DNA from: Flavobacterium sp. KS-LB2
GTDB taxonomy: Bacteria; Bacteroidota; Bacteroidia; Flavobacteriales; Flavobacteriaceae
Direction: 5' to 3'
Length of the DNA stretch: 64,000 nt
NCBI RefSeq assembly: GCF_036895565.1
Contig: NZ_CP145904.1
Span: forward strand, 1,860,001 to 1,924,000
Shown here: in pieces, positions 55,367 through 64,000 of the stretch
Layout of the letters: the number at the start of each line of letters is the position of its first letter
Numbering within the stretch: the first letter of the stretch is position 1
Notes under the pieces: generated by a model
What the model saw: only the letters and a program-made list of their open reading frames with translations
The model's database searches: none
Told to the model about the DNA's origin: nothing
Program-made: the position numbers and the translations under genes

Positions 55367-58195
55367 TTGAACTCCTATTTTAAAATTGCAATTTATGCGT
55401 TTGTTTTATTAGTTTCGATAAAACAGCATGCACAACATCATTCTAAAATGAGTGTTGAGTTGAATTCAAATAACAAAACTGTGGCAATTGAACAAGAAAT
55501 TACTTTTTTCAATCAGTCTAATGATACATTATCAACGATAGTTTTAAATGATTGGAACAATGCATTTTCTGATAAAAACACACCATTAGCCAAACGCTTT
55601 TCGGATGAATTTTATAGAGGTTTTCATTTAGCAAAAGAAGAAGAACGTGGAAGCACGAAAAATGTCTCTATTTTAGATGAAAATAAAGAAGTTTTATCAT
55701 GGAAAAGACCAGATAAAAACCCTGATTTAATTGAAGTTAGACTAGCCGAAAATTTACTTCCGAATCAGAAAATTATTTTACATCTGACTTATCTCACTAA
55801 AATACCAAGTGATAAATTCACAAAATACGGATACAATACTAATGGAAATATCAATTTAAAAAACTGGTTTCTTACACCTACACGTTATGAAGACCATGAT
55901 TTCATACGATACAGCAATACTAATTTAGATGATATCGCCAATGCTTATTCGGGTTTTGAAATTGATTTAAAAATACCTAAAAATTTAGAAGCTATTACTG
56001 ATTTAAAGAGTAGTAAAATAACAACTAACGAAGCTTTTACAACATATAAATTATCAGGGAACAGCAGGACAAATTTCGGTCTAATTATAGAGCCAAAAAG
56101 CTATTTTGAAAGTTTTAAAAATAGTACCGTTGAAGTACTCACTAATTTAAAAAACAACAAATTAGATGCAATTCAAAAAGCGATTGTAATAGATCGTGTG
56201 GTGAATTTCACAAACGATTTAATTGGAAAATATCCACATGAAAAAATTATTGTTTCGCAAGCAGACTACGAGAGGAATCCTTTTTATGGTTTAAACCAAC
56301 TTCCAGCATTTATTAGTCCATTTTCGGACGAATTTCTTTTTGAAATTAAATTTCTAAAAACCTATTTAAATGAATATCTAAAAACAAGTTTGCAATTAGA
56401 CCCCAGAAAAGACAACTGGATATATGATGGTTTGCAGGTTTATGCCATGATGAAATACATGGATGAAAATCACCCAAACACAAAAATGATGGGAAGCGTA
56501 TCGAACATCCGACTCTTGAAGAGTTTTAATATTGCTAATATTGGTTTTAATGATCAGTACAGTTATTTTTATATGCTAATGGCTCGGAAAAATCTAGATC
56601 AAACGCTTGGAGATCCAAAAAACACTTTGATAAAATTCAATGAACAAATAGCCAGTAAATATCGTTCCGGATTAAGTATTCGATTTTTGGATGATTATTT
56701 ACAAAATGGTGCTGTCCCTAAAAGTATCAAACAATTTTACAATCAAAATCAGCTCAAACAAGTTTCCAGAACTGATTTTGAAACCATACTTAAATCAAAT
56801 ACCGATAAAGACATTAACTGGTTTTTTAATACCATAATTAATTCCAGATCTATTATTGATTATAAATTTTCTAGTGTTAAGAAAACCAATGACAGTATCA
56901 CTTTTTCAGTAATAAACAGAACTGGAACTCCTATTCCAATTCCAGTTTATGGTACAAAAAAAGGCGCAGTTGTTTTTAAACAATGGCTGGATATTGAAGA
57001 ATGTGACAGTACTTTTACGATTCAAAGAAATGGAGCCGATAAAATTATTTTAAATTTAAAGAATGAAGTTCCTGAATATAATTTGCGAAACAATTGGAAA
57101 AAACTAGACGGCTTTTTTCCAAATAATCGTCCCGTTAAGTTTGTTTTTTTTAAAGATTTAGAAGATCCCTATTACAACCAAGTTTTATATGTTCCCTCTA
57201 TATATTACAATTTATATGACGGAATAACTCCCGGATTACGATTGCATAATAAAACAATTTTAGACAAGCCTTTTACATTTGATATCAATCCGTCCTACTC
57301 TACTAGATCAAATAATTTATCCGGAATAGCTTCATTTGTAGTCAATCAAAATTATCGAAACAGTACACTTTATAATGTAAAATATTCTTTTAGTGGCTCT
57401 TACTTTCATTATGCACAAGATGCTTCTTACCTTAGATTAAATCCTATGGTGCAAATGAGAATTAGGGAACCCAATTTTAGAGACAACAGAAAACAACTGA
57501 TCCTTTTAAGACAAGTTATTGTAAATAGAGAAGAAAGCGATTTTACAATGGACAATGCTCCATCTAGATATTCCATTTTTGATGCACGTTATATAAATAC
57601 AAAAACAGAAGTAACCAATCATTTTAATTTCAGTTCAGATCTTCAAATCTCAGAGAAATTTGGAAAAATAAACGGCGAAATAGAATACAGAAAGCTTTTT
57701 GAAAACAATCGACAAATTAATTTGCGATTCTATGCGGGAAGTTTTTTATACAATAAAACAGAATCTGATTTTTTTAGTTTCGCCTCAGACAGACCTACGG
57801 ATTATTTGTTTGATTACAACTATTTTGGGCGTTCAGAAAGCACTGGTTTTTACAGCCAACAATTCATATTGGCAGAAGGAGGTTTTAAATCAAAAATGTA
57901 TACTCCCTATGCAAATAGATGGATCACAAGTTTAAATGCAAGTGTTAGTATTTGGAATTGGATAGAAGTTTATGGAGACATCGGTTTTATAAAAAATAAA
58001 AACCAAAATGAAAAATTTTTATATGACAGCGGCATTCGTCTCAATCTGGTTACCGATTACTTTGAGTTGTATTTTCCGGTATATTCAAATAATGGATGGG
58101 AAATTGCACAAAACAATTATAACGAAAAAGTACGCTTTATAGTTACTTTTTCACCTAAAACATTAATCAATCTTTTTAATCGAAAATGGTTCTAA
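55367..58195 (+). CDS. M1 peptidase-like protein with outer-membrane barrel, zinc motif degenerate
   Basis: A 942-residue exported protein. After a signal peptide (to about residue 23) the first 500 residues resemble the M1 aminopeptidase layout. The position of HExxH reads FEIKF, and the WLNEG segment is NWIYDG, so catalysis by zinc is not expected. From about 560 to the end are alternating strands with aromatic ends (RYSIFDARYINTKT, YVSF-like), typical of an outer-membrane beta-barrel, ending KWF. The frame has no ATG before the signal peptide; TTG 55367 is the only plausible start. Its function is unknown. Confidence 0.75.
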   Translation: MNSYFKIAIYAFVLLVSIKQHAQHHSKMSVELNSNNKTVAIEQEITFFNQSNDTLSTIVLNDWNNAFSDKNTPLAKRFSDEFYRGFHLAKEEERGSTKNVSILDENKEVLSWKRPDKNPDLIEVRLAENLLPNQKIILHLTYLTKIPSDKFTKYGYNTNGNINLKNWFLTPTRYEDHDFIRYSNTNLDDIANAYSGFEIDLKIPKNLEAITDLKSSKITTNEAFTTYKLSGNSRTNFGLIIEPKSYFESFKNSTVEVLTNLKNNKLDAIQKAIVIDRVVNFTNDLIGKYPHEKIIVSQADYERNPFYGLNQLPAFISPFSDEFLFEIKFLKTYLNEYLKTSLQLDPRKDNWIYDGLQVYAMMKYMDENHPNTKMMGSVSNIRLLKSFNIANIGFNDQYSYFYMLMARKNLDQTLGDPKNTLIKFNEQIASKYRSGLSIRFLDDYLQNGAVPKSIKQFYNQNQLKQVSRTDFETILKSNTDKDINWFFNTIINSRSIIDYKFSSVKKTNDSITFSVINRTGTPIPIPVYGTKKGAVVFKQWLDIEECDSTFTIQRNGADKIILNLKNEVPEYNLRNNWKKLDGFFPNNRPVKFVFFKDLEDPYYNQVLYVPSIYYNLYDGITPGLRLHNKTILDKPFTFDINPSYSTRSNNLSGIASFVVNQNYRNSTLYNVKYSFSGSYFHYAQDASYLRLNPMVQMRIREPNFRDNRKQLILLRQVIVNREESDFTMDNAPSRYSIFDARYINTKTEVTNHFNFSSDLQISEKFGKINGEIEYRKLFENNRQINLRFYAGSFLYNKTESDFFSFASDRPTDYLFDYNYFGRSESTGFYSQQFILAEGGFKSKMYTPYANRWITSLNASVSIWNWIEVYGDIGFIKNKNQNEKFLYDSGIRLNLVTDYFELYFPVYSNNGWEIAQNNYNEKVRFIVTFSPKTLINLFNRKWF

Positions 58196-58381
58196 TCCAA
58201 TATTATTTTCATTATTTATTGAATTATTCTTAGTAATTAGCATTTAAAATTACACATAGTAAAAAAATAAAGTTCTTTTAACTAGAATAAATTGAAAAAA
58301 TTAAATTCTATTTCTTTCAATGTATTATGAAAATAGCTAGTTTTTAAGTAAATTTGCCACACAAAGTTATACTTTTCAATT

Positions 58382-60790
58382 ATGATAAAAGAAAAAACCA
58401 ATACTACATTGACATTTGAAGATTTCAAAATCGAAGTGCTGAATGACTATAAATTAGCCATAGTTAGCAGAGAATGCAGTCTTTTAGGACGTAAAGAAGT
58501 ATTGACTGGAAAAGCTAAATTTGGCATTTTTGGTGATGGAAAAGAAGTACCGCAACTAGCCATGGCGAAAGCATTCAAAAATGGTGACTTCCGTTCTGGA
58601 TATTATCGTGATCAAACTTTTATGATGGCTATTGGAGAATTAACGGTACAACAATTTTTTGCCGGTCTATATGGTCATACCGATATTGAACAAGAACCAA
58701 TGTCAGCAGGTAGACAAATGGGCGGTCACTTTGCCACTCATAGCTTAAATGAAGATGGAAGTTGGAAAAACTTAACAAAACAAAAAAACTCAAGTGCTGA
58801 TATATCGCCAACAGCAGGACAAATGCCTCGTTTATTAGGACTTGCGCAAGCGTCAAAAATATACAGACAAGTTTCAGGAATACCAAATGCAACTAACTTT
58901 TCTATTGAAGGAAATGAAATTGCATGGGGAACAATAGGAAATGCAAGTACATCTGAAGGATTGTTTTTTGAAACCATAAATGCTGCAGGTGTCTTACAAG
59001 TTCCTATGGTTATGAGTGTTTGGGACGATGAGTATGGAATTTCAGTACATGCAAAACACCAAACTACAAAAGAAAACATTTCGGAGATTTTAAAAGGATA
59101 CCAAAGAGAAAAAGGAAGTAATGGTTATGAAATCCTAAAAGTAAAAGGTTGGGATTATGCTGACTTAGTTGCTACTTACGAGAAAGCTGCTGATATTGCA
59201 CGTGAAAACCACATTCCAGTTTTGATTCACGTAAATGAATTGACGCAACCTCAAGGACATTCTAGTTCTGGTTCCCACGAAAGATATAAAAACGCAGACC
59301 GATTAGCTTGGGAAAGAGATTTTGATTGTATTCGTCAAATGAAATTGTGGATGATTGCTATCAATATTGCTTCACCAGAAGAAATCGATGCTATTGATGC
59401 TCAAGCAAAAAAAGATGTATTAGAAGGTAAAAAAGCTGCTTGGAATGCTTTTATTGAACCAATAGTTGAAGAACAAAAACAACTCATTGCATTATTAGAA
59501 AAAATAGCGGAGACCAGTAAAAATAAAGATAGAATTTTAAACTATACAGCTGACTTAAGTGGTATAAAATCACCTTTGAAAAAGGAAATTTTAGTGGCGG
59601 CACGTAAAGTTTTGCGTTTAATTTTAAATGAAAACGGAAAAGAAGAATTGTCTCAATGGATTAGTTCTTACGCACAAAAAACACAAGAAAAATTCAGTAG
59701 TAACTTATTTTCTGAAACAGACTTAAATGTCTACTCAGTAGAAAAAGTACTACCATCATACTCAGAAAACGCAAAAGAAGACACAGATGGACGCATGATT
59801 CTTCGTGACAATTTTGATGCAATTTTTACCAAATATCCTGAAACCTTAATTTTTGGTGAAGACGCAGGAGCTATTGGTGATGTAAATCAAGGTTTAGAAG
59901 GAATGCAGGAAAAATATGGAGAATTACGTGTTGCCGATGTGGGAATTCGTGAAGCAACCATACTAGGTCAAGGAATTGGAATGGCACTAAGAGGCTTACG
60001 TCCTATTGCAGAAATTCAATATTTAGATTATTTATTGTACGCAATTCAAATCATGAGTGATGATTTAGCTACATTAAGATACCGTACTGTTGGAAAACAA
60101 AAAGCGCCATTAATCATACGAACACGTGGCCATCGTTTAGAAGGAATTTGGCATTCTGGTTCTCCAATGGGAATGATCATAAACGCGATACGAGGAATCC
60201 ATGTATTGGTTCCAAGAAATATGACACAAGCAGCCGGATTTTATAACAGTTTGTTAGAATGTGACGAGCCCGCTTTAGTAATCGAATGCTTGAATGGGTA
60301 CCGATTAAAAGAAAAAATGCCTTTGAACTATGGAGCATTCAAAACTCCTATTGGGGTTGTGGAAACTTTGAAAGAAGGAGCTGATATTACACTTGTTTCA
60401 TATGGATCAACATTGCGTTTGGTGCAACAAGCTGCAAACGAGTTACTAGAAGTTGGTATTGATTGCGAGATTATCGATTTACAATCATTACTTCCATTTG
60501 ATGTCAATCAAGATGTAGTGAAAAGTATTGCTAAAACAAATCGTCTATTAGTTATTGACGAAGATCTTCCTGGTGGAGCTTCGGCTTATATTTTACAACA
60601 AATTATTGAGCAACAAGATGCTTATGCTTATTTAGATAGTAAACCACAAACTTTAACTGCAAAAGAACACAGACCAGCTTATGGAACAGACGGAGACTAC
60701 TTCTCAAAACCTTCTGCAGAAGATATTTTTGAAAAAGTCTATGCTATGATGAATGAAGTAAATCCTTCAAAATATCCAAGTTTATATTAA
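58382..60790 (+). CDS. 2-oxoacid dehydrogenase E1, fused alpha and beta subunits
   Basis: An 802-residue thiamine-diphosphate enzyme. The first half is the E1 alpha module (residues to about 440, with GDGKEV and a GNASTSEGLFFETIN cofactor stretch), and the second is the E1 beta module (from about 475, IFGEDAGAIGDVNQGLEG). In flavobacteria this fused form is annotated as branched-chain (2-oxoisovalerate) or general 2-oxoacid dehydrogenase E1; the substrate is not certain. A TAAATTTG box (58349-58356) lies 26 nt before the start. No E2 or E3 gene is adjacent. Confidence 0.92.
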   Translation: MIKEKTNTTLTFEDFKIEVLNDYKLAIVSRECSLLGRKEVLTGKAKFGIFGDGKEVPQLAMAKAFKNGDFRSGYYRDQTFMMAIGELTVQQFFAGLYGHTDIEQEPMSAGRQMGGHFATHSLNEDGSWKNLTKQKNSSADISPTAGQMPRLLGLAQASKIYRQVSGIPNATNFSIEGNEIAWGTIGNASTSEGLFFETINAAGVLQVPMVMSVWDDEYGISVHAKHQTTKENISEILKGYQREKGSNGYEILKVKGWDYADLVATYEKAADIARENHIPVLIHVNELTQPQGHSSSGSHERYKNADRLAWERDFDCIRQMKLWMIAINIASPEEIDAIDAQAKKDVLEGKKAAWNAFIEPIVEEQKQLIALLEKIAETSKNKDRILNYTADLSGIKSPLKKEILVAARKVLRLILNENGKEELSQWISSYAQKTQEKFSSNLFSETDLNVYSVEKVLPSYSENAKEDTDGRMILRDNFDAIFTKYPETLIFGEDAGAIGDVNQGLEGMQEKYGELRVADVGIREATILGQGIGMALRGLRPIAEIQYLDYLLYAIQIMSDDLATLRYRTVGKQKAPLIIRTRGHRLEGIWHSGSPMGMIINAIRGIHVLVPRNMTQAAGFYNSLLECDEPALVIECLNGYRLKEKMPLNYGAFKTPIGVVETLKEGADITLVSYGSTLRLVQQAANELLEVGIDCEIIDLQSLLPFDVNQDVVKSIAKTNRLLVIDEDLPGGASAYILQQIIEQQDAYAYLDSKPQTLTAKEHRPAYGTDGDYFSKPSAEDIFEKVYAMMNEVNPSKYPSLY

Positions 60791-60813
60791 AATTAAGTGA
60801 TTTATAAAGTAGT

Positions 60814-60842
60814 ATCCCAATCGTAACTGATTGGGATTTTTA
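60814..60842 (+). terminator. Terminator after the E1 gene
   Basis: Stem ATCCCAATC / GATTGGGAT with 6-nt loop and T-run. Confidence 0.88.
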
Positions 60843-60918
60843 TATTATGTCAAATTCTGACTCACATCAATCAAATAAAACAGTATCTTGTACATCAATC
60901 CATTATAAAAAAAATAAA

Positions 60919-61176
60919 ATGAAAAAAGTATCATTGTTTTTAGGAATACTATCACTACTTGCGATCGTTTCCTGCAAGAAAAAAGAAGAAACACCAGTTC
61001 CCGCAACACAAACTGAGACTTCGAGTGAGGCAACTACAACTGTTACTACTGAGGCAAAAGATAGCACATCTATAAAAGTAGGGACAGATGGTATAAATGT
61101 GACTACTAAAGATGGAAAGACTAAAACTAGTGTAGAACTTTCCGGTGGTGAGGCTAAAGTTGAAATCAAGAAATAA
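60919..61176 (+). CDS. Small lipoprotein with low-complexity linker
   Basis: An 85-residue lipoprotein: signal peptide with lipobox VSC, KKKEE behind the Cys, then a Thr/Glu-rich stretch (TQTETSSEATTTVTTEAK) and a short repeat-like region with VGTDGINVTTKDGKTKTSVE. The frame reaches 24 codons further up (60847), but those overlap the region of the terminator of the E1 gene, so the Met before the signal peptide is chosen. Function unknown. Confidence 0.75.
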   Translation: MKKVSLFLGILSLLAIVSCKKKEETPVPATQTETSSEATTTVTTEAKDSTSIKVGTDGINVTTKDGKTKTSVELSGGEAKVEIKK

Positions 61177-61204
61177 TCTCACACTCTATTTACTAATGAG
61201 TTTG

Positions 61205-61240
61205 AATGCCAATAGGACAGATTCTATTGGCATTTTTTAT
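61205..61240 (+). terminator. Terminator after the small lipoprotein gene
   Basis: Stem AATGCCAATAG / CTATTGGCATT with 8-nt loop and T-run. Confidence 0.9.
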
Positions 61241-61398
61241 TTTATTATTTTAGAAATATTTAAATTTTGATAATTCATAATATTCAGCTAGCTATAGAAG
61301 CTGTTTTTTCACAATTAAAAGTTATAATGCCCGCTTAAGTCTTTTATGTTTCCCTTTTTTATTTTAAATTTAGGATTTATAAAAAATTAACACCAATT

Positions 61399-62076
61399 AT
61401 GACAGTACTGGAAACTATATTAAAAGACATCCAAAATGTAAAAGTAATAGACAAATCAATAGATTACGACCAATACATTCCTTTGGATTTATCTATTAAA
61501 AATGAAAATTTTACAAAACATACTATTGAAAATTCAATTGATTTTGAAAATTACATCGAAAATTATTTAAGTGAAAATAATGGGAAAGTAGCTTTTGGTG
61601 GTTATAATGAAATTAGAAATTTGTACAAACGAAGTGATATTTTTAACGATTCTAAAACGGAAGAAAGAAATATCCATATTGGCTTAGATTTATGGATTAA
61701 AGCTGGAACTCCAGTATTAGCAGCACTTAATGGATTTGTGCATAGTTTTAATTACAATACTGGTATAGGCGATTATGGCCCAACAATTATCTTAGAACAT
61801 AAAATAGAAAATCAAAAATTTTATACTTTATACGGACATCTTTCGTTAGAAAGTATTAACGATATTGAAATTGGTACTATTTTCGAAAAAGGGCAACAAA
61901 TAGCAACTTTAGGAGATGCATCCGTAAATGGAGATTACGCACCTCATTTGCACTTTCAGATTATAGAAGAAATTTCAAATACCTTTGGCGATTATCCTGG
62001 GGTTTGTAGTGAAAAGGACTTAAAACAGTATTTAAAGAACTGTCCAGATCCGAATATCTTATTAAAAATTATATGA
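61399..62076 (+). CDS. M23 family metallopeptidase-like protein
   Basis: A 225-residue protein with the LytM/M23 peptidoglycan endopeptidase domain. Metal ligands are HIGLD (His and Asp) and HLHFQ; YTLYGHLS holds a further His. These cleave peptidoglycan cross-links. No signal peptide is seen: the start MTVLETILKDIQNVK is not hydrophobic, which is odd for a wall enzyme. It overlaps the next gene by ATGA. Confidence 0.9.
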   Translation: MTVLETILKDIQNVKVIDKSIDYDQYIPLDLSIKNENFTKHTIENSIDFENYIENYLSENNGKVAFGGYNEIRNLYKRSDIFNDSKTEERNIHIGLDLWIKAGTPVLAALNGFVHSFNYNTGIGDYGPTIILEHKIENQKFYTLYGHLSLESINDIEIGTIFEKGQQIATLGDASVNGDYAPHLHFQIIEEISNTFGDYPGVCSEKDLKQYLKNCPDPNILLKII

Positions 62077-62555
62077 ATATGAAAAAAATAATTATTGTCT
62101 TTAGTATTCTACTGCTTATTGGATGTAAATCAAAAAAGGTTGTTGTTGCTCCTGAACCGGAAAAGGTTAAAATTGAAAAACTTGGTCTGTCAGAAGTGAA
62201 CGAAAGTCAAAAGAGTAAAGCGTATGAATTAGGAAAAAGAGTCTTAATGACTTGTAATACCTCTAAATTCAAACCCTTCAACCAAAGTGAGGCTACAGCA
62301 TCAGTAATTAATAATACTACTGAAGAAAGACTAACTAAAACCTGTACCAGATTTCGCCAATATTATGGTACTTTTATTGATCTTCAATTAGTTGAAATCT
62401 ATAAAAACAATTTTGACGGAACAACAATTTTTCGCTACAAAGCATTGTATTCAAAAAAAGTAGCCAATAAGGAACTTCGTGTTTCAATGAATCAAGAGAA
62501 TAAAGTTTCGGCTATTAAATCATTAGATTGGGCAAATCCTTTCTCGATGAAATAA
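62073..62555 (+). CDS. Small lipoprotein of unknown function
   Basis: A 160-residue lipoprotein (MNMKKIIIVFSILLLIGC, lipobox IGC) with SKKVVV behind the Cys and a globular C-terminal part (RVLMTCNTSKFKPFN, CTRFRQYYGTFIDLQLVEIY) containing two conserved-looking Cys. A second ATG at 62079 is equally possible. It overlaps the M23 gene by four bases, suggesting a shared wall-related role. Family not recognised. Confidence 0.75.
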   Translation: MNMKKIIIVFSILLLIGCKSKKVVVAPEPEKVKIEKLGLSEVNESQKSKAYELGKRVLMTCNTSKFKPFNQSEATASVINNTTEERLTKTCTRFRQYYGTFIDLQLVEIYKNNFDGTTIFRYKALYSKKVANKELRVSMNQENKVSAIKSLDWANPFSMK

Positions 62556-62604
62556 TTTTAAATAAAAACGATTCCTATTTACGCTCCCTTTTATCCCCAA
62601 GGGA

Positions 62605-62643
62605 AAGCCTCTTTAATCCATTTTTGGACTAAAGAGGCTTTTG
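62605..62643 (+). terminator. Terminator after the lipoprotein gene
   Basis: Stem AAGCCTCTTTA / TAAAGAGGCTT with a 14-nt loop and a short T-run. Confidence 0.8.
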
Positions 62644-62844
62644 TAATTTATCACCTATAGGTTTTAATATTGAAATAAAATATTTCGTTTATAAACATCT
62701 TTGCTTTTTCCAACAAATTATTGGCTTGGTTATTGAATATTTATACAAAAAACAAACTCTTTTAAACATTATATAACAAAATTGACATTAAAGCGAGTAC
62801 CTTCACAAAATTTAAATTTATAGCTAAGCAATTAAATAGCCAAT

Positions 62845-63207
62845 ATGCAACATAAAAATACCCCCATAGATAATTCTGACTTAACAAAAGCTGAATCACA
62901 CATCATAGTTGAAATCATACAATACATACCAAATGCAGTTTTAAGTAGAACTATAATAAAAAAAACTACCGGAAACATTACGGCTTTATCATTTGATGCA
63001 GGTGAAGAATTATCAGAAAGAACATCTCCTTTTGACAACTACATCCAAATAATTGATGGAACTGCTGAGATTTTTATAAATGAAACAAAACATTTACTAA
63101 AATTAGGTGAAGGAATAATAATTCCCGCTCACTCCACACATTCATTTAATGCAAGTGTACAATTTAAAATGATTTCAACAACTATAAAGAGCGGCTATGA
63201 AAATTAA
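62845..63207 (+). CDS. Cupin-domain protein, one metal ligand missing
   Basis: A 120-residue single cupin domain: EELSERTSPFDNYIQIIDGTAEIFI (first cupin motif) and LKLGEGIIIPAHSTHSFNA (second). In proteins of this type I recall EHTSPF where this one has ERTSPF, so a metal-binding His would be replaced by Arg. The second His (STHSF) is kept. Metal binding may be changed or lost. It is 5' of the HMA-AraC gene on the same strand, with 198 nt between. Confidence 0.85.
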   Translation: MQHKNTPIDNSDLTKAESHIIVEIIQYIPNAVLSRTIIKKTTGNITALSFDAGEELSERTSPFDNYIQIIDGTAEIFINETKHLLKLGEGIIIPAHSTHSFNASVQFKMISTTIKSGYEN

Positions 63208-63405
63208 TAATACTTCTATAATAGCATTATTAAGCCATTTTTTTCAAAAAAATAATGCACTATGTCCTACAACTTACTACTAACAATAATTACCATTTAG
63301 CCGTATCTTACATGGATATATTTCTAATTCAGTGTTCATTAGAATATATAATGTAACTTTAACGTGAAAAAAAAATAATTTTTCTAAAACGTAAACGAAA
63401 TATCT

Positions 63406-63978
63406 TTGAAACTATACATAAAATACATGGTAAGTAATCGCTGCAAAATGGCGGTTAAAGAAGAGTTAAAAAAACTCCAATTGCACTTCATGGTTGTTGA
63501 TCTAGGCGAAGTCGAAATCATGGAAAACATTTCGATGGACCAGAGACAACAATTAAAAATTGCACTTTTAGACTCTGGTCTAGAATTAATGGATGATAAA
63601 AAATCCATGCTGATCGAAAAGATTAAGAATGTGATTATTCAAATGGTGCATCATTCAACAGAAAATATAAAAATTAATTTTTCTGATTATCTGAGTCAAC
63701 AACTAAATCATGACTATACCTATCTCTCCAACTTGTTTTCAGAAGTACAAGGAACTACTATTGAGCAGTTTATAATTTCCCATAAAACAGAGCGAATAAA
63801 AGAATTGATTATTTATGGTGAATTAAACATCACTGAAATCGCATGGAAAATGAACTACAGTAGTGTAGCACATTTATCCAGCCAGTTTAAAAAAGTTACT
63901 GGCCTCTCTCCTTCTCATTTTAAACAATTAAAAGATAAAAGGCGAAGCCCTATTGAAGAAATTGGCAATTTAAAATAA
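63406..63978 (+). CDS. HMA-like/AraC family transcriptional regulator
   Basis: A 190-residue regulator. The N-terminal part (KLYIKYMVSNRCKMAVKEELKKL) resembles a heavy-metal-associated fold, where C-x-x-C is usual but here reads SNRC, with one Cys kept. The C-terminal part is an AraC-type HTH pair (INFSDYLSQQLNHDYTYLSNLF; ELNITEIAWKMNYSSVAHLSSQFKKVTGLSPSHF). The start TTG 63406 keeps the whole HMA-like strand; ATG 63427 would cut it. A TATCTTTG box (63401-63408) overlaps the TTG, so one of the two readings must be wrong. Confidence 0.8.
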   Translation: MKLYIKYMVSNRCKMAVKEELKKLQLHFMVVDLGEVEIMENISMDQRQQLKIALLDSGLELMDDKKSMLIEKIKNVIIQMVHHSTENIKINFSDYLSQQLNHDYTYLSNLFSEVQGTTIEQFIISHKTERIKELIIYGELNITEIAWKMNYSSVAHLSSQFKKVTGLSPSHFKQLKDKRRSPIEEIGNLK

Positions 63979-64000
63979 AAAAGAAATTCGAATCAATTTT

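Noticed and set aside
60847..60918. N-terminal extension of the small lipoprotein
   Set aside because: It would place 24 polar residues before the signal peptide and begins directly at the E1 terminator.

Overview
The window is chromosomal DNA from a Flavobacterium-like member of the Bacteroidota. Four things support this. The sequence is AT-rich. Many genes are preceded by the Bacteroidota promoter signature (TTG, 18-21 nt, then TAnnTTTG). Clear Shine-Dalgarno sequences are largely absent. Several genes are typical of this group: gldF/gldG gliding genes, lipoproteins with acidic residues after the lipobox Cys, SIMPL, DUF4369-TlpA and DM13 proteins, and a fused alpha/beta 2-oxoacid dehydrogenase. 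I see no phage, insertion sequence, CRISPR array or obvious horizontally acquired island; most of the content is housekeeping or lineage-typical.

Layout. 1-2322: minus-strand rRNA operon (16S, tRNA-Ile, tRNA-Ala, start of 23S), driven by three tandem promoters at about 2.52-2.86 kb. 3.4-12 kb: DUF4294 protein, M42 peptidase, DUF1801 protein, purC, a secreted S9 dipeptidyl peptidase, a HAD phosphatase, and PhoH with a membrane protein. 12-17 kb: plus-strand run of SAM hydrolase-like protein, ABM monooxygenase-like protein, gldF, gldG and dnaN. 17-25 kb: secreted protein, membrane-anchored MutS homologue, two tandem Usp genes, mnmE, a saccharopine-dehydrogenase-like enzyme and a decayed 2-oxoglutarate oxygenase. 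25.5-29.1 kb: MoxR ATPase/VWA pair, YchJ and two very small charged proteins. 29.4-34.3 kb: CHASE/PAS histidine kinase with response regulator, unknowns and a J-domain/KTSC fusion. 34.4-36.1 kb: DUF4369-thioredoxin protein split by an in-frame stop, then tRNA-Tyr with a tRNA remnant behind it. 36-45 kb: SIMPL protein, rhomboid protease, LpxL-type acyltransferase, class V aminotransferase, DM13 lipoprotein with an outer-membrane partner, metalloprotease lipoprotein and glmM. 45-55 kb: acpH, two tandem gamma-glutamyltransferases, AlkD-like protein, ClC channel, uvrA and a LOG-family protein. 55-64 kb: M1-like outer-membrane protein, 2-oxoacid dehydrogenase E1, small lipoproteins, M23 peptidase, cupin and an HMA-AraC regulator.

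The most notable observations lie mainly outside ordinary gene content. (1) The three rRNA promoters and the tRNA-Tyr promoter share a TTTGCACCC core, which looks like a stable-RNA promoter class. (2) A structured intergenic repeat occurs just 3' of at least three genes. (3) Heptad-type simple repeats occur in spacers, and one appears to have entered the mnmE coding sequence. (4) The 2OG oxygenase has lost both its reading frame and two iron ligands. (5) A DUF4369-TlpA protein is split in frame by TGA. (6) There are two 561-codon gamma-glutamyltransferase lipoproteins in tandem. (7) Several proteins appear to lack family-typical metal ligands (M1-like barrel protein, cupin, HMA-AraC). I did not find a convincing new multi-gene system.
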